From positions 124,001-188,000 of the forward strand of contig NZ_OY762267.1 in the NCBI RefSeq assembly GCF_963665245.1: DNA of 64,000 nt, read 5' to 3'. Shown piece after piece: positions 8,500-18,301 of this stretch. The DNA is from an uncultured Paludibaculum sp. (GTDB taxonomy: Bacteria > Acidobacteriota > Terriglobia > Bryobacterales > Bryobacteraceae). The notes below the pieces were generated by a model that made no database searches, had not been told where the DNA came from, and was given only the letters and a program-made list of their open reading frames with translations. Positions within the stretch are counted from its first letter, which is position 1. Every line of letters begins with the position of its first letter. The position numbers and the translations under genes were made by a program.

Positions 8500-9699
8500 A
8501 TGACCACACCCGAAACGGAGTCCGCAGTGGGCACGACGACGCCGGCCGCGAAGTACAACTATGCCATCGGCTACCTGCGCGCGTTTGTCGTCGTGCTGGT
8601 GGTGGCCCATCACGCCGTGCTGGCCTACCACCCCTTCGCGCCGCCGCCGCCCGCATCCCTCGCCGCACAGCCGCGCTGGTGGCAAGCCTTTCCCGTGGTT
8701 GATCCGCAGCGTTGGTCCGGCGCCACGCTGCTCGCCGGTTTCAACGACGTGTTCTTCATGTCGCTGATGTTCTTCCTCTCCGGGCTCTTTGTCTGGCACG
8801 GCCTGCAGGGCAAGGGCGCCGCCAACTTCCTGCGGGGCCGCCTGCTGAGGCTCGGAGTACCCTTCGTGCTATCGGCCGCACTCCTGGCTCCACTCGCCTA
8901 CTACCCTTCCTATCTGCAACTGCCCACGCACACCGGCTTCTGGACGCAGTGGCTGGCGTTGGGGCAATGGCCGGCCGGACCGGCATGGTTTATCTGGGTG
9001 CTGCTGGCCTTCGACACCATCGCAACGCTGCTGTTCCTGGCAGCACCTCGCTGGGGCGAATCCCTGGGACGGAGACTGCCGGCCCGCCCCGTCACGCTGT
9101 TTCTCGCTCTCCTCGCCGCAACAGCCCTGGTGTACATCCCTCTGGCGGTCCGCTTCTCTCCCATGATGTGGAGCGCCTTTGGGCCCTTCACCTTCCAGAC
9201 GAGCCGAATCCTCCACTACCTCGTCTACTTCCTTCTCGGCATCGGAGTGGGCGCATTCGGAGTGGAGCGCGGCCTGTTCGCCCCGGACGGGAAACTGGCA
9301 CGACGGTGGCCCCTGTGGGTGGCTTCGGCTGTGGTCCTTTTCGGCTTGGCGGCGGCCGTCACCATCGTTGCCGTGACTTCTCAACTGCAATCGCTGGCCT
9401 GGGCAGTCGCGATGGACGCGGGCTTCGTGATCTCCTGCGGCGCCTCGTGCTTCGCGTTTCTGGCCGTGTTCCTGCGCTTCGCCCGATCGAGGTCTAGCTG
9501 GTTTGACAGCCTGAGCGCCAATTCTTATGGCATCTATCTGGTGCACTACGCGTTCGTCAGCTGGCTGCAGTACGCGCTGCTGCCGGCCGCCCTGCCGGGC
9601 GCCGCGAAGTTCGCGATCGTCCTGCTGGGCGCGGTCGGCCTCAGTTGGGGGACCACCGCGGTTCTGCGTCGCAGCTCCACCGTCCGCCGGGTGGTTTAG
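8500..9699 (+). CDS. Acyltransferase-3 family membrane protein
   Basis: This 399-residue protein has about ten membrane segments and fits the acyltransferase-3 (OafA/MdoC) family. Early in the protein there are an Arg in YLRAFVVVLVVAHHAV and a His pair that match the family's catalytic His region, followed by a conserved FMSLMFFLSGLFVW segment and basic RLLRLGVP. Relatives acylate sugars, glucans or antibiotics at the membrane. A good ribosome site (CAGGAGACG) precedes ATG 8500. It lies 21 bp after the ABC permease and probably shares the transcript, so a link between export and surface acylation is plausible but inferred. Its last four bases overlap the convergent gene's end. Confidence 0.83.
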   Translation: MTTPETESAVGTTTPAAKYNYAIGYLRAFVVVLVVAHHAVLAYHPFAPPPPASLAAQPRWWQAFPVVDPQRWSGATLLAGFNDVFFMSLMFFLSGLFVWHGLQGKGAANFLRGRLLRLGVPFVLSAALLAPLAYYPSYLQLPTHTGFWTQWLALGQWPAGPAWFIWVLLAFDTIATLLFLAAPRWGESLGRRLPARPVTLFLALLAATALVYIPLAVRFSPMMWSAFGPFTFQTSRILHYLVYFLLGIGVGAFGVERGLFAPDGKLARRWPLWVASAVVLFGLAAAVTIVAVTSQLQSLAWAVAMDAGFVISCGASCFAFLAVFLRFARSRSSWFDSLSANSYGIYLVHYAFVSWLQYALLPAALPGAAKFAIVLLGAVGLSWGTTAVLRRSSTVRRVV

Positions 9700-12338
9700 C
9701 CGATTGTCACCAACGGCTCAGGCACCAGAAGTCCGTGGATCTCCTGCGCCGCGCGCGTCCCTTCGGCGACAGCCTGAACGACGGTCGCTCCACCGTTCAC
9801 GACGTCGCCTGCGGCATAGACGCGCGCCCGGCTGGTCGCACTCGATCCAGCCTTGGTCACGATGGTGCCTTGCCGGCTGAACTCCACGCCCGGCAGGGCA
9901 GCCTTCAGGTTCTCGTCCAGGCCTTGGCCGATCGCTTCCACGACGAGGTCGGCGGCGATGACGTGCTCGGAGCCCATCATGTTCTCTGGTCTCCGCCGCC
10001 CATTGGCATCGGGCTCGCCCAACTTGGTCCGTACTACTTCGATCCCCGTGAGGCTTCCATCAGCGTCGGCGACGTACCGCACCGGCTGCGTCAGAATCAG
10101 GAAGTTCACGCCGCCGGCCATCGCTTCATCGCGCTCGTTCGGCCAGGCCGGCATCTCGGCGAACGAACGCCGATAGAGGATGGCGACATCGCTGGCGCCT
10201 GCGAGCTTGGCCGACAACGCGGCGTCGATCGCCGTATTTCCACCGCCCAGCACCACCACGTTGCCGCGGACTCTGAGGTTCTCGTGCTTCACCTGCCGGA
10301 GGAACTCCAGGGCGCCCCACACACCGTCGCGGGGCCTCTCGGCGCCCGGCAGCACGAGCGACCGGCTCAGGCCCGGCGCCAGCAACACCGCGTCGAAGCC
10401 TTCATCCAGGATGTCGTCGAGGGTCCCGGCCGGACCCAACGAGTACGACCGCCGCTCCACGGCGCCTGTCGACGCCAGCACATCTTCCAGCTCCCGCTGC
10501 AGAATCGGATCCGGCATCCGCTCGGACGGAATTGTGTCCTTGGCCATGCCGCCGGCGCCGTCGGCCCGCTCCAGCAGTGTCACCCTGTGACCATACGAAG
10601 CCAATGTGACGGCGCCCGCCACACCGGCCGGTCCCGCCCCCACCACGGCCACACGCTTGCCTGTATCGGGCAACACAGGCCGCGTCTCACGCGCCCAGCC
10701 CTCTTCGATTGCCTTCCGCGACACCCACCGCTGCAGGTGACGGATCGGCACCGAGTCCGCATAGTGCTCGTTGATGCAGGTGCTCTCGCACAGCGTCTCA
10801 CTGGGGCAGACATAGCCGCAGATCGTGGCTAACACGTTGTTTGCGCGAATGGTCTCGTAGGCGTCGCGGAACCGTCCATCCACGATTGCCTGAATGAACC
10901 CGGGTACGTTCACATGGGCCGGGCACTTCGGGACGCACGTAGGGTCGCTGCACTGTCGGCAGGTCTTGGCCATCTCCTGGATGGTGTCCAACGCCTCGGC
11001 GCGGCCGGCTTTGTAGATGGGCTCGTATACGGCCGCGTCACGCGGCACACAGCCGCTGCGGCCGCCGTCACGCATGATCTGTGTGCAGGCCGAACACGCC
11101 ACACAGCCTTTCTCAGGATCCAGCTTGTGGCCCTGCACCACCTCGCGCGCAAACTCGGGGTAAGCGAACGACATCCGCCCGCCGCCGACCAAGGACACCC
11201 AACCTTGTTGAATGGCCGCCGCACCCACGTTCGGCAGATACTGCCGCAGCCACGAGTACCCGCCGCCCACCACGGGCAGGCTGGGGAACTGCTCCTGCAC
11301 GTGGCGCACGATGTGCAGGAATCGACTGACGCCCTCCAGCGGATGCTCCGGCGGCACCGGCATGCCCACGATGGGCAGGTCAAACGGCCGGTTCACATAC
11401 GGGTTGAAATACGGGTTCCCGATCGTGATGTTCACCAGCGGCGCGCCCGAATCCTTCAGGAACTGCACCAGGCGAATGGGGTCCCGCAGGTCCGGCTGCA
11501 TCGAACCGTCCTTGGCCATCCCCCAGCCATAGGGGTGGGCCATGGAATCGTATGCGTTCATGCGCGACGTCACAGCGATGCCGGGCACGGCCGCGCGGAT
11601 CTTACCGACGATATTGCGGAAGAAGCGCGTACGGTTCTCCCACTCAGGCCCGCCATAGCGCGAGTTCTCTCGCGTGTGAGACGCGTGTAGTTCGCTGATC
11701 AGATAGCGGTGACAGGCCTTCACATCGACCGCGTCAAACCCAGCCTCCAGCGCCAGGCGCGCCGCTTCGACGTAACAGTCTTCCAGACGTTCCAACTCAT
11801 CGTCGGTGATCAGAGGGTAGTCCGCGGGCAGTTTGTGGATGGGGTCCAGAAACTTCGAGTGATGCGCGATGATCGGCTTCGGAGCGCGGCCCGGCCTGGA
11901 GTACCGCCCGGAATGCGTGAGCTGCAACACCATGGCAGGACGGTGATTCGCCCCCATGGTTTCGCGCGCGGCGGCATGCGCCTGCTCCACCATCGTCCGG
12001 AAGGTGCCCACGGTGCCTTTGTGCAGCCAGATCTGGCGCGGGTTCGCACGGCCCTCTTCCACCACGGCGCAGGCTTCGACCCACAACAGGCCCGATCCGC
12101 CGGCGGCGAAGCGGCGGTAGCGGCGCAGGGTCAACTCGTCCGGCGAACCATCGGCCAGACCGTCGCAACCCTCCATGGGCAACACCACCAGCCGGTTGGG
12201 CAGCACGAAGCGGCCGCAATCCAGCGGCTGAGCCAGAACGCTGACGTCGTCGCTCACGGGAACCTGGGCGCCCAGGCGGGCGATATCGTCGCGCAGTTCA
12301 TCAAGGGAATGGTAGTGGAAGGGCTGGTGCACAATCAT
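9696..12338 (-). CDS. Old Yellow Enzyme/GltD-like fusion oxidoreductase
   Basis: This 880-residue cytoplasmic flavo-iron-sulfur enzyme has two halves. Residues 35-435 resemble the NADH:flavin oxidoreductase (Old Yellow Enzyme) barrel ending in a 4Fe-4S motif (Cys412, 415, 418 and 430). Residues 455-530 form a Fer4_20-type domain with two Cys sets (460/463/468/472 and 507/511/517/521), as in the GltD subunit of glutamate synthase. Residues 560-870 are an FAD/NAD(P) domain with GAGPAG (567-572) and GGGNTA (698-703). The order OYE then GltD resembles 2,4-dienoyl-CoA reductase-like enzymes with an extra electron-entry module. Electrons probably flow from NAD(P)H through FAD and the clusters to FMN. 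The substrate is unknown, probably an enone or aromatic thioester. Confidence 0.85.
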   Translation of the reverse strand: MIVHQPFHYHSLDELRDDIARLGAQVPVSDDVSVLAQPLDCGRFVLPNRLVVLPMEGCDGLADGSPDELTLRRYRRFAAGGSGLLWVEACAVVEEGRANPRQIWLHKGTVGTFRTMVEQAHAAARETMGANHRPAMVLQLTHSGRYSRPGRAPKPIIAHHSKFLDPIHKLPADYPLITDDELERLEDCYVEAARLALEAGFDAVDVKACHRYLISELHASHTRENSRYGGPEWENRTRFFRNIVGKIRAAVPGIAVTSRMNAYDSMAHPYGWGMAKDGSMQPDLRDPIRLVQFLKDSGAPLVNITIGNPYFNPYVNRPFDLPIVGMPVPPEHPLEGVSRFLHIVRHVQEQFPSLPVVGGGYSWLRQYLPNVGAAAIQQGWVSLVGGGRMSFAYPEFAREVVQGHKLDPEKGCVACSACTQIMRDGGRSGCVPRDAAVYEPIYKAGRAEALDTIQEMAKTCRQCSDPTCVPKCPAHVNVPGFIQAIVDGRFRDAYETIRANNVLATICGYVCPSETLCESTCINEHYADSVPIRHLQRWVSRKAIEEGWARETRPVLPDTGKRVAVVGAGPAGVAGAVTLASYGHRVTLLERADGAGGMAKDTIPSERMPDPILQRELEDVLASTGAVERRSYSLGPAGTLDDILDEGFDAVLLAPGLSRSLVLPGAERPRDGVWGALEFLRQVKHENLRVRGNVVVLGGGNTAIDAALSAKLAGASDVAILYRRSFAEMPAWPNERDEAMAGGVNFLILTQPVRYVADADGSLTGIEVVRTKLGEPDANGRRRPENMMGSEHVIAADLVVEAIGQGLDENLKAALPGVEFSRQGTIVTKAGSSATSRARVYAAGDVVNGGATVVQAVAEGTRAAQEIHGLLVPEPLVTIG

Positions 12339-12410
12339 AGCGGAGCTCCGGTCATTTCTACCATATCAGATGCGAAAGTCCGGTTATCGTCTTGCGTCAG
12401 AATGGAGCAT
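12339..12410. promoter_or_regulatory. Short divergent promoter region
   Basis: These 72 bp separate the minus-strand fusion oxidoreductase from the plus-strand amidotransferase and must contain both promoters. I find no clear operator palindrome or strong -35/-10 pair. Confidence 0.35.
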
Positions 12411-13106
12411 ATGCGCATTCATTCTCTGCAGCACGTGGCCTTCGAGAGCCCCGGGCTGATTGGCGAGTGGGCGGCGGAGCGCGGCTACCCGATCGCCGGC
12501 ACCCGCCTGGACCTCGGCGAACCCCTGCCCAGTCTGGATGACTTCGACCTGCTGCTGGTGATGGGTGGCCCGATGAGCGTAAACGACGAGGCCGAGCACC
12601 CCTGGCTGCGGCCCGAAAAGCAGTTGATCGCTACTGCCATGGCAGCCGGCAAGTTCGTCATCGGAGTCTGCCTGGGCTCGCAGATGCTCGCCGAGGTGCT
12701 GGGCGCCCATGTCTACCGAAACCGGGAGAAGGAAATCGGCTGGTTCCCGGTGCAGCCCACCGGCTCCGGCGGCCTGCTCTCCGGCCTGCCTGCGGAATTC
12801 ACAGTATTCCATTGGCATGGTGAGACTTACGACATCCCGGCGGGTGTCCTTCATACGGCGGAGACGCCGGCTTGCCGGTCTCAGGCTTTCGAAACCGAGC
12901 GGTGCCTGGGCCTGCAATTTCACATGGAGATGACCGCTCCCATCATCGAGGAACTGCTGGTCCACTGCGCCAGTGACCTGGGCCCGGGTCCCTATCAACA
13001 AACGGCGGATCAGATCCGCGCCGGACTGTGGCGCGTCGAGCCGGCCCGCGCACTGCTCTACCCTCTGCTCGACCGGGTGGCGCGGCGTGCATTCGTCGTA
13101 GCATAG
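12411..13106 (+). CDS. Class-I glutamine amidotransferase-like protein
   Basis: This 231-residue cytoplasmic protein has the class-I glutamine amidotransferase fold. The nucleophile elbow is GVCLGSQMLAEVLG with its Cys, and the catalytic His and Glu fit HWHGETYDI and the GLQFHMEM block. The family resembles GuaA N-terminal domains and YfeJ/gamma-glutamyl hydrolase-like proteins, without a synthetase domain. I chose ATG 12411 because the fold starts with RIHSLQHV; an ATG nine bases upstream is possible. It is three bases from glgX, so the two are probably co-transcribed, although no functional link is known. It could be a stand-alone glutaminase or a peptidase-like relative. Confidence 0.8.
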   Translation: MRIHSLQHVAFESPGLIGEWAAERGYPIAGTRLDLGEPLPSLDDFDLLLVMGGPMSVNDEAEHPWLRPEKQLIATAMAAGKFVIGVCLGSQMLAEVLGAHVYRNREKEIGWFPVQPTGSGGLLSGLPAEFTVFHWHGETYDIPAGVLHTAETPACRSQAFETERCLGLQFHMEMTAPIIEELLVHCASDLGPGPYQQTADQIRAGLWRVEPARALLYPLLDRVARRAFVVA

Positions 13107-13109
13107 CTC

Positions 13110-15128
<2,019 letters not shown>

Positions 15129-15134
15129 GACTCT

Positions 15135-16466
15135 TCAGTCGTGCCAAGGCGTGACGTACCGGATGTTACGGTACGACAGAATCTCCGCGTCGGTGAGTTC
15201 CGAAGGGATCAACCTCTGGGCGTGCAGCCTGCGGAACGTGGCCCGGTTGATATCCGCGGGCACGGCCCGCCGCAGCACCATCCTGGGCCCGAAGTAGTAC
15301 ATGTTCTCAGCCTTGTCCTCGCTCGCCATGTTCTCGTTGACACCAGCCATCAGACTTTCACCGACACGCATCAGGAAATCCGTGCCGTTGTACGTCGAAA
15401 TAGCCCGGTTGAGCGACGACCGCGGAAACAGCACGCGTGCCATCTCCACAGGCGGACCCACTCCAAGGATCTGCTCTCTTCGCCGCTCCTCCGCGGACGC
15501 TCCGCTGAACTTGTCCGGGTCGAGAACCGTCAAATCCGCGCATTCGAACCCATTCGCAACTCCGCCCAGGTAGATCTCTGGCTTGCCATTGCCATCGAGA
15601 TCAGACACGAGAGTAGTCAGGATATGGCCCGAGTGCCAATACTCGCGCAAAACTCGCCCATCGATATCCAACAACGAAACCAGCGAGGGCGAGTCGACAC
15701 GATGCGTGGAGACCACCAGGATTCTTGACTGCCGCTGCCCGGGCACGGGCACCAGGTCGAACCGCCGGAGGATGAACGGTCCGTCGAGTAGTCCGCCGTC
15801 CCGCCGGACGGCCCGCGCAAAGCGCTTTTTCCATCGCAGACGGCCATCGGGAGAGAAAAGATAGAGCTCGTCATCTTCCGCCGAGTTTTGGGCATGGTGC
15901 AACGGGAACAACAACTCCGACCGCCCATCGCCATCGATGTCGGTCACTCGATTCACATCACTCCCGCCAGTGGACTTGGGGTCGGCTTCAAACGGCACGG
16001 AGGGGAACTCATACCGCCACGCCTCGTGGCCGTCGGCGTCATACACAATCGCCACGTGGCCGTCCACAACGCAACGATTGGGATGCACCCGCGGCCGTAG
16101 CGCCCAGGCGCTTGCCAGCGCCACCAGCAGTACACAACTCACGACGACCATCCACTTCCGCCACTGGCGGCGGGGGCTTTCTCCGTCGGACGCGCTCGCC
16201 GGCGATACGACCGCATTTGACGAGGCGCTGTTGGCTCGCCACGCTTCCAACTCCTCGACGTAGGCGTACACGCGCCCCTTGGCGCCAGGCATACGGTGTA
16301 CCGGCATGCCGCGTTCTTCTTCCCAATTCTGAACTGTACGTACCGTTACGTCGAAGAACGCGGCAATTTCTTTCCACGACTGCAGCAATTTAGCCTGTGG
16401 ACCCACCGGCTGCAAAGATCCTAATTCCTCCTTCGGAGAATTAACTTCCGGTGGGGTGACTCGCAC
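15135..16466 (-). CDS. Membrane-tethered HTH protein with extracytoplasmic FG-GAP domain
   Basis: This 443-residue protein combines a DNA-binding-like domain, one membrane span and an outer domain. Residues 27-80 form a MerR/excisionase-like helix-turn-helix (SWKEIAAFFDVTVRTVQNWE, then VYAYVEELEAW). Residues 104-124 are a transmembrane segment after a basic stretch. The remainder would lie outside the membrane and contains FG-GAP/integrin-type calcium-binding motifs (DIDGDGRSE at 176-184 and DLDGNGKPE later). The start is GTG 16466 with GAGGTG about nine bases upstream. It may act as a one-component membrane regulator that senses an outer ligand. No target operon is obvious; it lies downstream of an esterase gene on the same strand. 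Confidence 0.78.
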   Translation of the reverse strand: MRVTPPEVNSPKEELGSLQPVGPQAKLLQSWKEIAAFFDVTVRTVQNWEEERGMPVHRMPGAKGRVYAYVEELEAWRANSASSNAVVSPASASDGESPRRQWRKWMVVVSCVLLVALASAWALRPRVHPNRCVVDGHVAIVYDADGHEAWRYEFPSVPFEADPKSTGGSDVNRVTDIDGDGRSELLFPLHHAQNSAEDDELYLFSPDGRLRWKKRFARAVRRDGGLLDGPFILRRFDLVPVPGQRQSRILVVSTHRVDSPSLVSLLDIDGRVLREYWHSGHILTTLVSDLDGNGKPEIYLGGVANGFECADLTVLDPDKFSGASAEERRREQILGVGPPVEMARVLFPRSSLNRAISTYNGTDFLMRVGESLMAGVNENMASEDKAENMYYFGPRMVLRRAVPADINRATFRRLHAQRLIPSELTDAEILSYRNIRYVTPWHD

Positions 16467-16584
16467 AAACGCAATTCACCTCACACTATCGGAACATGTA
16501 TCACACGAGTATTGCGCAGCACAAGCGCCAATTACGTGACATTTGCTTAATCTACGAAAACAGGCGCCCGCGGCGTGCTACAGA

Positions 16585-18243
16585 TCAGTTGCCCGAATAG
16601 CGTGGAAGCGGAATCGCTTTCCCCGAGGGCTTCCATTTTCCCGCGCGAACAGCATCAAAATAGTCGACAGCAGATGTCAGCGACGCCACACCAATGGACT
16701 CGTGGTCCTGCCCCGCCAGCTCGATATAATCGAATTGTTTGTAGCGGCGCTGCAACACAAACGCAAGGCGGCGGACCTCGGTCAAACTCGTCCGCCCGTC
16801 CTTCTCCGCCTGGAGAAACAACAACGGGATATCCGGGGTCTGGCTATAATCCAAAGCTTCCAGTGGCGTGCCGGACACGGCCAACAGACCCCTGAACAGC
16901 TTCGGCTGGCCCATCGGTACAGTCAGCACGCCGGCCGCGCCCATGCCGTGGCCCATCAGAAAGATCTGCGTCTCGTCGATCGCCGCCGCACTCCTGACAT
17001 TCTCAATCACGTCCAGTACATCGCGCCGCGCTGCCTTGGCGTAGTAGCTCATCGGCCCGCGACCATAGGGCGCCGCCACGACGTAGCCCCGTTCGGCGGC
17101 CAATTTCAGGAGCAGGCTGCTCCCATCCTGCCCCCGGTATTGTTGGAAGTAGGACCCTTCGTCACCGCCGGAATCGTGCAGCGCCACCACCAGCGGCCAC
17201 TTCTTCGCCGCATCGTAGCCGGGCGGCAGGAACAGACGGAAAGGTTGCAGACTCTGGTCCTGGGCCGAGCGGTAGGCCAGCCGGAAATCCCCTTTCTTTT
17301 CGGCTAGGGGATTGCGCCCCGCCAGCAATTCCTCCGCCATCCACTCCGCCGCCGGCAGATCCCGTTCCGGATTGATGGGATCGGTCTGGTACCGCGGCGC
17401 CTGCAGATCAGCTAGTACAAAGGCCAGCGGCACGGCGTTGTCGAGAAACCCCAGTCCAGGCCCGTCCATCGAGCGGCTATATAGGTTGGCTGTGAACTGC
17501 ACCGTCTGTACGGCCAGGGCCTGCGCCGGCCCCTTCATCCCCACCCCGGAAGCAGCCAGTTTCCGCGCCTGTTCAGTCAGGACCCGGACCCGTTTCTGAA
17601 CGTCCGCATTGAGCAACACGCGCCGTTGGGCCCACGCTCTCACCTTGCCATCTGCGTCCAACAGTTGGTAACGAGCCCTGTACTCGCCCGTGGGCAGCCC
17701 GCTGGTGCGCAGCGAAAACTCCATGGCCTCCAGAGCGAGCACCGGTTCCGGCGGCCGCTCCACCACCACTTTGCCCTGAGCATCGAGCAAGGCCACGTGT
17801 ACCCGGTATGCGCTCTTCAGTGCGCGGTCCAGCGTAAATCGCGGCTCCAGACGGACATGGATTGTGACTCCGGGCGCCACAATGCGCCGGTCCACCTGGA
17901 ACTGAAGCGATGCGGCCACTTCCATCCATTCGCCCAGCGTCATGCCGCGATAGACTGCCAGGACTCGTGGCAGCAGCCGCGCCGCGGCGTTCCAGTTGTC
18001 CGCCGACAAGGCCTGGTAACCGAGCCTCCGGGCCGGCTCCGCCTCCATGTGTACGGCGCCACCGGCTTGGCCCGCGGCAATCGCAGCCTGACATTCGTCC
18101 ACGAACAACAGCACGCTGTCCTCGTGCGCGTCGCCGGAGTAATGGCCTTCCAGGCTTGTCCAGGTTTGCGGCTTTTCGCTGAGTTGCGCATACGATAACG
18201 ACATCCAGCACAGCGCGAGCCCCAGGCGCCAATTCCTATGCAT
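16585..18243 (-). CDS. Exported alpha/beta-hydrolase (esterase-like) lacking the nucleophile Ser
   Basis: This 552-residue protein starts at ATG 18243, which gives a Sec signal peptide (MHRNWRLGLALCWMSLSYAQ); the frame is open further upstream but without a signal. Residues 320-540 form an alpha/beta-hydrolase domain like PHB-depolymerase or dienelactone-hydrolase-type esterases (RLFLPPGYDAAKKWPLVVALH). The nucleophile elbow should be GxSxG but reads GHGMG (431-435), with Gly433 in place of Ser. Candidate triad partners remain: Asp482 (AEKDGR) and His514 (GQDHESIG). It may be inactive or a binding protein; one base (AGC to GGC) explains the change. The N-terminal 300 residues are not recognised. 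It is divergent from an S9 peptidase gene 58 bp away. Confidence 0.78.
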   Translation of the reverse strand: MHRNWRLGLALCWMSLSYAQLSEKPQTWTSLEGHYSGDAHEDSVLLFVDECQAAIAAGQAGGAVHMEAEPARRLGYQALSADNWNAAARLLPRVLAVYRGMTLGEWMEVAASLQFQVDRRIVAPGVTIHVRLEPRFTLDRALKSAYRVHVALLDAQGKVVVERPPEPVLALEAMEFSLRTSGLPTGEYRARYQLLDADGKVRAWAQRRVLLNADVQKRVRVLTEQARKLAASGVGMKGPAQALAVQTVQFTANLYSRSMDGPGLGFLDNAVPLAFVLADLQAPRYQTDPINPERDLPAAEWMAEELLAGRNPLAEKKGDFRLAYRSAQDQSLQPFRLFLPPGYDAAKKWPLVVALHDSGGDEGSYFQQYRGQDGSSLLLKLAAERGYVVAAPYGRGPMSYYAKAARRDVLDVIENVRSAAAIDETQIFLMGHGMGAAGVLTVPMGQPKLFRGLLAVSGTPLEALDYSQTPDIPLLFLQAEKDGRTSLTEVRRLAFVLQRRYKQFDYIELAGQDHESIGVASLTSAVDYFDAVRAGKWKPSGKAIPLPRYSGN

Positions 18244-18301
18244 GCAATGAATTATGCCGCAGCTCCGGGCGGCGTGCGTGGCTGTGAGAAACTCAACGGT
18301 A
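18244..18301. promoter_or_regulatory. Divergent promoter region between esterase and peptidase genes
   Basis: Only 58 bp separate the two start codons, so both promoters must lie here or extend into the coding sequences. I see no clear operator; the close divergence suggests shared control. Confidence 0.35.
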
